Assembly (NCBI GenBank): GCA_030761205.1
Contig: JAULJL010000024.1
Coordinates: 19,023,122-19,087,121, forward strand
Direction: 5' to 3'
DNA: 64,000 nt
Source: Fremontodendron californicum
Lineage: Eukaryota > Streptophyta > Magnoliopsida > Malvales > Malvaceae
Part shown: positions 56,180 to 64,000 of the stretch, one piece after another
How positions within the stretch are numbered: position 1 is the first letter of the stretch
Layout: each line of letters opens with the position of its first letter
Notes under the pieces: generated by a model
What the model was told of the DNA's origin: nothing
Seen by the model: the letters and a program-made list of their open reading frames with translations, nothing else
Database searches by the model: none
Made by a program: the position numbers and the translations under genes

Positions 56180-56260
56180 GCTTTCTTTAGTTTATTAGTT
56201 TATTGGTTTATTCTTATTTTCTGTTCTAATTATTTACTTTCTTATTTTTTTTATTAGTGA

Positions 56261-57893
56261 ATGTTCCAAGCTCCCGAAAAAGACTTACGACTTAGAAAAA
56301 TTCGGGAATTTATAACTTCTCACCAACAACCAATCGAGGAGTTGATCCAAAACATCCAAGAGAAGCAAGGAGAGATGGCAGCAGCTGACAACCGAACTCT
56401 CAAGGAGCTAGCCGCTCCGGACTTGGGTCAACAACCATTATGCATTGAATATGCTAATCTTGAGGTAGCTTTTGAATTAAAGTCTGGTTTGATTCACCTT
56501 CTCCCAACTTTTCATGGTTTTGCAGGAGAGGATCCAAATAAGCACCTCAAGGAATTCCATGTAGTTTGCTCAAGCATGAGACCAACAGGGGTCACGGAAG
56601 AGCAAGTTAAGTTGAGAGCCTTCCCATTCTCTCTAGCTGATTCAGCAAAGGAATGGCTCTACTATCTACCATCCGGGACCATCACTACATGGAATGATTT
56701 GAAGAAAGCATTCTTGGAAAGGTATTTCCCAGCATCTAAGGCTGCCAACATTAGGAAAGAGATATGTGGGATTCGACAATACAACGGAGAGTCCTTATAT
56801 GAATATTGGGAGAGGTTCAAGAAACTTTGTGCATCATGTCCACACCATCAGATAAGTGAACAACTTCTCATCCAATACTTCTATGAAGGTCTCATGCCCA
56901 TGGAGAGAAGTATGATAGATGCCGCTAGTGGGGGAGCTCTAGTTGATAAGACTCCCAGGGCTGCTAGAACATTAATCTCCAACATGGCAGCCAATTCTCA
57001 ACAGTTCTCAATGAGACAAGATCCACCACCACAACCCAAGAGAGTTAATGAGGTAAGTATATCATCCCTTGAACAAAAATTTGATAAACTGACTTCTCTT
57101 GTTCAACAATTGGCTGTAGGTAAAATACAACAAATAAAGGCTTGTGGCATATGTTCAAACATAGGGCACCAAACTGATATGTGTCCAACACTTCAAGAGG
57201 ATACCAATGAACATGTGAATGCCATGGGTGGATTTCAGAACCAATCAAGGAAATATGATCCCTACTCAAACACTTACAATCCAGGATGGAGGGATCATCC
57301 AAACTTCAATTATGGAGGGAACCAATCACAAACTATTCCTCCACCATTTGACCACAGGCCACCGGGTTTTCAGCAAAGAGTGCAACAACCATACCAAACC
57401 CGACAACAACTACCACCCACCCAAAATTCAGGTACTTCTCTTGAAGATCTTGTTAAAGCTCTTTCTACTAATACAATTCAATTTCAACAGGAAACAAAGA
57501 CAAGTATTCGAAATTTGGAGACTCAAATAGGGCAATTGGCAACAACCATGAGTCAAATGCAAGCAAGGGATTCTGGGAAATTACCTTCCCAAACCATAGT
57601 GAATCCAAGAGAGAATGCCAATGCTATAAATTTAAGAAGTGGGAAACAGCTAGAGAAACCACAAAATGATAGTGCTCAAGGGGAGAACAATACCATGGCA
57701 TCCTCTTCACATCCCAACGAGCCACTAAAAAAGGTAATTCCTAAACCATCCTTTCCTTCTTATATAACTCCTCCACCTTTTCCTAGCAGGTTAGCAAAGT
57801 CCAAGAAGGAGGAGCAAGAGAAGGAAATTTTGGAAACCTTCCGGAAAGTAGAGGTGAACATTCCTTTACTAGATGCTATCAAGCAAGTGCCAA
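56261..57893 (+). pseudogene. gag: Retrotransposon gag with zinc knuckle (element F), interrupted by element G
   Basis: 544 codons from MFQAPEKDLRLRK. Capsid-type retrotransposon gag domain at about 70-205; Pro/Gln-rich linker; CCHC zinc knuckle C295-x2-C298-x4-H303-x4-C308 for RNA binding; then a C-terminal part (TSLEDLVKAL, LETQIGQLATTM, PPFPSRLAKSKKEE, LLDAIKQVP) whose blocks are the evident source of the smaller gag-like ORF. Gag packages genomic RNA in cytoplasmic particles. The frame is open until cut by the LTR of G at 57894; protease and beyond are missing. Whether F is autonomous cannot be told from this window. Confidence 0.9.
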
Positions 57894-59978
57894 TGATGCA
57901 CCCAAAAGAGTGTATCTTATTTAACCTTGCACTAAAAAGATCAATTGTAAGTATAATGATTAGCAAGGGTCGAGTCCTCAGGGATTGGGTTTTAATCTAT
58001 GAGTTATTAGTTTATAACTTACGTTGAAAGAAAACAATAAAAGAAAAGGGGTTTTTGAAGCCAGATTTAAACTAAAGTAAATAATAAGAATAAGATGCAA
58101 GGCGGTATAACCAGCCAATAAAAATATATATACTAAATTAGGCGGTATAACCAGCCAATAAAAATATATATACTAAATTAGGCGGTATAACCAGCCAATA
58201 AAAATAAAACAAAGTTAATATACAAATTAGGCGGTATAACCAGCCAATAAAAATAAATATAAAAAATAAGCAAACTAAAAGTAAGAAAACAAATAAGTAA
58301 GAAGAATCAAATATGAAAAATATGGTTAAGGTTTCATTCTCCACCACTAGACATCATTAAGAATCAATTTCAGATCTATCAATATCAACCAACTATCAAA
58401 GTTAACAACCGTAGATAACAACAAGCTCTGTTATCCCAATCTTTCCTTAGTTTGTCGTTAAATAGAACAAGCTCTCTATTTAATCTCTAACCATTAAACA
58501 ACCTAGAATAAGCTCTCTAAATTCAATTTAATGCCAGCTTTATGATGAGAAAGATAGGTTGATCTAAGCAACAAACACATAAGCTCGGATTGTTCAACTT
58601 AGGTTATGTTCCACTTTGCAATTATTGAAAACTTGACCATAATCATTAATCACAAATTGCCACTTATGAATAGGAAATCAAGACAATTACACGGATCAAG
58701 ACTCCTAAACTAGCAATAGATAATTATCAAGATCTATCTAGTTGTACACCTAAATAAATCAAGACAACATCATGAACAATTCTTGTAGAAGAACATAAGC
58801 AACTTTGATAGAAAATTAATGATAGATAGAATTTGAAAATCAATCACAAAACATGTCTAGGGCTTTGAAATCACCCTTAACCAAATAGAAGTTTAGCCTA
58901 GCATAGGCATTATAAACATAAACATAAAATTAAAGAAAATCTAAGAAGAAAATAAAAGAAAGAAAGAAGAAGAGGAAGAATATTAATTATCCAACCTCTT
59001 GCTCTCTCTAAAGAAAAAGAAAACTAGAGAAAAGAAAGAAAACTAGAGAAAAGAAAGAAGAAGAAAACTTAGAGAATTTTATTAAAATGGCTAATATCCT
59101 ACCTATGTACAATATGATCCTCTACAATCATCCAAGGCCCTCTATTTATACACATTTTGGAAGGCTAAATGACAAGAGACAAGCTTTACAAATTTCAAAG
59201 GTAGGTATAATAGGTGGGTGAATTTTTCTAACAATTTTCGTCATATTGTATGACAATTTTGATCAGCCAACTTGATGGTCGATTTCGTCAATGTTGGAGG
59301 CCTGATCTGATCACATGGTCTTCTAGAAAAATGTTCCCCTATCAGTTACGGATCCATAGCCGTTGGAATCAGCTCATTTGCTGATGTGGATAAGCCGATA
59401 TGAGCAAAATACGAAAACATGTCAGCACAGACATCATTGCACATCTGCCAACTTGATGGTCGATTTCGTCAATATTAGAGGCCTGATCTGATCATATGGT
59501 CTTCTAGACAAAGGTTCCCGTATCAGTTACGGATCCATAGCCTTTGGAATCAGCTCATTTGCTGATGTGGATAAGCAGATATGGGCAAAATACGAAAACA
59601 GGTCAGCACAGACGTCATTGCACATCAGCCAACTTGATGGTCGATTTCACTAGGGAAAACGACTCCGTTTCAAGAAGTATAAAACATGAAAAAGATAGAT
59701 ATGCCTCTTAGCTTTGCACGGCTATAAATTTCAGCCTTATTGCTTCAGTGAAACTCCAGATATAGCTGATATGGCAAAATGTGTCGGAACTGGAACTGAA
59801 CTGGATTTGCCCTTAATTCTAGTAATCTGAAATCACTCAAAGAAACTTGTGAAAAACACCAAATTACATAAAAATATAAAAGATCATAAACACAATTAGA
59901 CTAAACAATAATAACTCGTATTTGACACAAAACAATAATAAAACATAACTAAAAACTATATAATTATACGAGTTATCA
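57894..59978 (-). repeat. 3' LTR of element G
   Basis: 2085 bp, the longest LTR here. Four array units (58099-58246) and two 181-bp U3 units. Confidence 0.92.
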
Positions 59979-59991
59979 CACCCCCACACTT
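59979..59991 (-). other. Polypurine tract of element G
   Basis: Complement AAGTGTGGGGGTG next to the LTR. Confidence 0.85.
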
Positions 59992-62080
59992 AGATTGTTG
60001 CTAGTCCCTAGCAACGACTCAATAAAAATAAAATAAGAAAATCTAATCTAATCCACTTTCGTAGGAAATCACGGTGGCACTTAGCATGTGACACAAGCCT
60101 TTAAACCCCTAGGTGTCCCTAGTGGACGAGTTTAGTCTCGTGAGGGTTTACTAGAACGATACCCACAAACATTGAAAAACTAAAATATAAATAAACTACA
60201 TATACTAAAAATATTTACTCCTAATCCTTTCAATACAAATTAGAGACAATCTTTGAACAAGTCTTATAAACTAATCAATAGCTTAAAGAATTTCACAAAA
60301 AATCATGCTTGAATGTAAATTGTTTGAGTTAAGCCAATATTAACATAACATATTTCAATCAAAATAGTGCATATTCAAACTTAATCTCAACTACTCACAT
60401 GGGATACCCTCATGATTTTCACTCTTTAAAGTAGTGGTGAAGTGTTTACACTCAATCAATCTCATGAAAACAGTTCTACCATATTCTTGCTTGTCCACCT
60501 ATTCTCCACTATTTAGATCATACAACTTCATGAATCAAGAGGTCTTTAATCAAGGTTGTAATGGGGCCAAGGGGTTTGTAATGTGGTTGAAGAACAAAAG
60601 GATAAAGATATCACAAAGGTTCCAAAGAGTTCATAAAGTTTAGAGACATAAAAAGATCATACAAATAAAACTTCTCAAAACTCTTATAAAGCACATAATA
60701 ACATAGGCTAAATATTCATGTTGAGCCTTTGCATCATTCTAAGCAACTTTGTAACATCTTTTTTTTTTTTTTTACTTTAACTAGAAGTTCAAGAGAAGTT
60801 TTTTTTTTTTTTTTTTTAATATGGGAATGTATTTGACAATGATCCCTTTCTTTTTCTCTTGACTTTTTTCTTTCTTTTCCCCCCACACTTATTTCTTGTT
60901 TCTAACCCAAATTTTCAATAAATCTTCCTTGTCTTTGCAACTTGTCTCAAAACATGCTAATTCATCTTTGGAACAAAGGTAAAGATATAAGTATATTTAG
61001 GTTAGGGACAAGTTATGGTTACCAAAGAGATAGCTTATTCAATGTAGGCTCAAATTGGTTCACTAAGGGTGTGTTCTCTTGGAACATCAATAAGGGATGG
61101 CTATTTGGCCCAGGCTAAAAATCCTAATGCCTCTATCATATTCATGTTATCACATGCATCAATATAGTCTCAACAAGGTCTAAAGCAAGTTCTAGAGAAT
61201 CATGTAATCATAAGAGCACTCAAGAAAGAAATTAGATTGATTTGTATAATGCATCAATCATTATAGGCTCAAAAACTCACAAGGATGATTATACAAGTCA
61301 GATTAAGTCTAAACATGCTTCTTTCTCAATCAACATATCATATTAACATTGGCTCATAAAAAAATTGACATCAAGCTCAATTCTCATGAAAATCTTCTCA
61401 CTAATAAATCTGTTTTAGACTTATGCAATTCATATCTCATCATTGTATTAAAAAGGAACTAAAACTCAAAAAAAGAAAATAATAATAATAATAAAGACTC
61501 ATAAAAAAAAATAATAGACAAAATAAAAGAAATCCTAAATCATTCCCCCCACACTTAATTCTTACATTGTCCTCAATGTAAGTCTATTAACTCAAATGAA
61601 AGAATCATGTGTAAGAGAAAAGAACTAATAACATTCAAAACAAAACAAACTCATGCAACCTGAATAATCTTAAAATACTAAACAAAAATTAACAAGTAAA
61701 CATAAAAAGATTAAAATCAAACTGACAAGGTGTGTCTCAAGTCTCCCTTACTCAGACCTTGTTCAGAATGAATACTTCTAAATTGCTTAAAACACAACAA
61801 ACTATTTTTTTTTTTTTTTTGAAAAGAAGAAATCAAACTGACAAGATATGTCTCAAGTCTCCCTTACTCAGACCTTGTTTAGAATGAATACTTCTAAATG
61901 GCTTAAAACACAACAATTTTTTTTTTTTTTAAATTAGCAAAATATGTCCCTTACCCCCTACTAAAATATGACATTGTCCCCAATGTCAAATTTTAAAGGT
62001 AGAATTTAGGAGATATTACCTGCAGAGGTTGCTAACCACTTATTATAACTGAGACACAACAAGCAAAATATTAGATAATG
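59992..62080 (-). other. 3' non-coding region of element G
   Basis: As in A: G-rich tracts, two hairpins (complements near 61560-61580 and 61968-61987), tandem 114-bp repeat with homopolymer separators (61804-61820, 61918-61930). The 60434-60643 frame is antisense and lacks an ATG. No gene. Confidence 0.7.
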
Positions 62081-62728
62081 TCACAAAGACAAAGTGCAAT
62101 CCACTCCTTGCTCGTCCATATCTCTTTTTCTTTTTCCGAGCGTTTGCGAAACAACCGTAGCAGATAAGCACTCATAAGCTTGGAGCTTTTTGAGTAAATC
62201 TTCAATGGTTGTAGCAGAAATTATGGTTCTCCTTGCCTCTGAAAACATGAATCCATTATGCACAGCATTATCTAAATATGAAAGCAAATTACTAAAATAA
62301 CCATTAATATTAAGCAAACCAATGGGTTTCTTATTTGTGACCAAAGATGACCAAGAAGTCACGCAAGCTATTTCTTCCAATGTACCCAGACCTCCTGGTA
62401 AAGCAATGAATGCATCGGCAGAATGGTACATGATTGTCATCCGTTCATGGATACTCCAGACTTGTATTTCCTTACCCACGGTAGGTCCACAAAAACTTGT
62501 GAATAGTTTTGGCACGATTCCTAGAACTGGACTGCCTCCGGCGTGTGCTGCTGTAGCGACTGCTCCCATTAAACCCGTACTACCGCCTCCATAAATCAAG
62601 TGGATCTTTTGTTGGGCAAGTATTACTCCAACTCTTATGGCTTCATCAGCGAATATGTTATTTTTCCCTGGATAAGCACCTCCAAAGACACAAATTTTTT
62701 TAATGCGCTGGGATGAAGTACTTTCCAT
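62081..62728 (-). CDS. LOG: LOG-type cytokinin riboside 5'-monophosphate phosphoribohydrolase (element G copy)
   Basis: Intact 215 residues from MESTSS, with YGGGSTGLMG, Arg96 (in HERMTIM), PGGLGTLEE and KRKR. The frame is also open for 77 codons upstream, but that stretch is the promoter-like spacer in other copies, so MESTSS is preferred. Substitutions unique to this copy include His94 and Thr for Ala in the ACVTSW segment. A TATA-like box (TATATATTA in sense) lies near 62769-62777. Confidence 0.88.
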   Translation of the reverse strand: MESTSSQRIKKICVFGGAYPGKNNIFADEAIRVGVILAQQKIHLIYGGGSTGLMGAVATAAHAGGSPVLGIVPKLFTSFCGPTVGKEIQVWSIHERMTIMYHSADAFIALPGGLGTLEEIACVTSWSSLVTNKKPIGLLNINGYFSNLLSYLDNAVHNGFMFSEARRTIISATTIEDLLKKLQAYECLSATVVSQTLGKRKRDMDEQGVDCTLSL

Positions 62729-62999
62729 TTTTTTTTTTTGAGTGCCTGAAAGAGAATGAGTACATGGTGTAATATATAGAGGACTGAGTAGTGAATCAGA
62801 CAAGAGTAATAATGTCGCCGAAAGTGTATCTGACCTGTCAGAAGAAAATGTTAACCTAACAAAAGATTTTTGCGTGATTTCAGGAAGAAAATCAAAAAGA
62901 GAAGAAAAATCAACCGTAAAAGTCAAGAGTAATAATGTCGCCGAAAGTGTATTTGGCATCTTCCTTTGGTTTTACGTCCAGAAACGGCTTAAACGCCTT

Positions 63000-63536
63000 C
63001 TATGAGTCGAGGATATGCTTCCCATCCAGTTTTCTTACAAGCTGGCAAACATGGTCTTTTAACATCAGATTCCCAAGATGTTGCTATTCCCTTTGGAATT
63101 GCGGCCATAAATCAAGAATTTCTCTTTGTACGTCTCCACTAGGATGCGTCTCAAGAGAAAGTTGGATATTACCCAAATTCTCTTTACTCAGTCCATCCTT
63201 AATGAATTCAATTTTATCATCTCGATTAGAGGACGGAATCCCAATAGAACGACATTTACCATTACACGTCCATCGTGCACATTTGTGGCAATTTGAACTC
63301 ATGCGCTTTGCTCGTCGCTTCTTTGCAAAAGTGCTTCTACCTGTACCTGGTAAATGCAAAACAGGAAGATATTCATCTTCACGTACCTTGGCTTCAATTA
63401 TCCAACGTATGTCTCCAGGAATCCCTTTGTGCATAAGCATTCTTAATCTTTCAAATCGAACTTGGTAAAGCTTCAGTAAAATATTTCGAGGAAAAGGAGG
63501 AAATCGTTTCTGCAATCTTGTGAGAATATCATCCAT
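63000..63536 (-). pseudogene. NABP-like gene with a late stop codon (element G copy)
   Basis: Full 537-bp length, but a TGG-to-TAG change (63084-63086) stops translation at codon 151, leaving 150 residues that include the basic run and complete four-cysteine finger. Only the acidic tail would be lost, so a working product is conceivable. The region just downstream, including the AATAAA, has been replaced by a 29-bp duplicate of sequence from upstream of LOG (62801-62829 repeated at 62924-62952). Confidence 0.8.
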
Positions 63537-63583
63537 CCTGAAAAAAAATGAAAAAAAAAATGAAAGAGAAATTGAAAGAGAAA

Positions 63584-63591
63584 TTTATATA
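63584..63591 (-). promoter_or_regulatory. TATA box upstream of NABP-like gene (element G)
   Basis: Complement TATATAAA, 47 bp before the ATG. Confidence 0.5.
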
Positions 63592-64000
63592 CAATATCAG
63601 TTTTGTGGGTAGCTGATGGAACCGATTTAAATAATCACGGAGTACCGTTATCCGCCATTTAACCGGGGTTAAAAAAAAAATTATATTTACATCTAGTGTT
63701 TTTCAAAACAAGGATCAGAAAGAAAAACAACATAAAAAGACTCAAAAACAAAACACTCTAAATAAAATCCTAAATTCTTCCCCCCACACATAATTCTTAC
63801 ATTGTCATTAATGTAATGCTATTATCCCCCAATGCAAGAATTATATGTAAGAGAAAAGAACTATTAAACAAAAGAAACTTATGCAGCCTAAATTAACTTA
63901 AAAACAGTAAACACAATTAACAAAGAAACATAAGAAATAAAAATAAAAACAATAAAAATAATAAAAGAAAAAGGAAAAGAAAGAGAAAGTAAATCTGAAT
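63592..64000 (-). other. Spacer upstream of NABP (element G)
   Basis: No gene. Contains the palindrome TTAACCCCGGTTAA (about 63659-63672), the cassette boundary (complement of CTAGATGTAAATATAA near 63681-63696), and the complement of module 1 (polypurine-like tract and hairpin near 63780-63812). Confidence 0.6.

Larger units (their letters stand above)
57894..64000 (-). mobile_element. Element G: cargo-bearing LTR retrotransposon, runs off the window
   Basis: Minus-strand element inserted in the gag of element F (preceding bases GCCAA). Visible: 3' LTR, polypurine tract, 3' non-coding region, intact LOG, NABP with a stop codon, promoter-like block, module 1. The gag-like ORF and 5' LTR should lie beyond 64000. 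Confidence 0.9.

Overview
The window is plant nuclear DNA, very probably from a dicot. It is AT-rich and consists almost entirely of nested long-terminal-repeat (LTR) retrotransposons of one Ty3/gypsy family. The evidence is LTRs beginning TGATAACTCG and ending GGTGCATCA, a primer binding site TGGCGCCGTTGCCGGGG six bases after each 5' LTR (complementary to the 3' end of plant tRNA-Asp, as in Athila/Calypso-type elements), and a polypurine tract AAGTGTGGGGGTG abutting the 3' LTR. No rRNA, tRNA or CRISPR was seen. I saw no ordinary host gene outside the elements.

The unusual point is what the elements carry. They have no pol. In order of transcription, the fullest copies are: 5' LTR, primer binding site, a 310-312 codon 'gag-like' ORF (the C-terminal part of Gag plus the start of protease, without capsid core or zinc knuckle), a 178-codon zinc-finger protein resembling the nucleic-acid-binding proteins (NABP) of carlavirus-type plant RNA viruses, a 215-codon LOG-type cytokinin-activating phosphoribohydrolase, a long non-coding 3' region, polypurine tract and 3' LTR. 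The NABP-like and LOG-like genes each have their own TATA-like box close upstream. All four LOG copies keep their frame (one is split by a later insertion). Three of six NABP copies are intact.

Layout. 1-4295: truncated minus-strand LTRs stacked end to end. 4296-4875: scrap of another LTR family. 4876-18891: plus-strand element B, whose 5' LTR is split by complete minus-strand element A (6134-14839, target duplication CTTGC). B carries NABP but no LOG and ends in a fragment of reverse transcriptase. 17818-20742 and 26709-29643: arms of a large inverted repeat containing NABP, the reverse-transcriptase fragment and a decayed gag-like gene. 20743-26708: more truncated minus-strand elements. 29644-64000: a Russian-doll nest. 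Element I (with a true capsid-type gag) is interrupted by C (NABP and LOG). C's 3' LTR is interrupted by a 34-bp LTR tip and then D (NABP and LOG). D's LOG gene is interrupted by complete element E (gag-like only, target duplication GTAAT), and D's 3' region by F (a longer gag with zinc knuckle). F's gag is interrupted by G (LOG and NABP, running off the window).

How they may work together (inference): elements such as I and F belong to a gag-bearing relative that, with a pol-encoding partner not seen here, could mobilise the cargo-bearing elements in trans through the shared LTR, primer binding site and polypurine tract. The cargo pair links a cytokinin-activating enzyme with a virus-type nuclear or nucleic-acid-binding protein. 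Both are plausible effectors of host cell proliferation. Coordinates of truncated LTR pieces are accurate to a few bases, because junctions often fall in short shared sequence.
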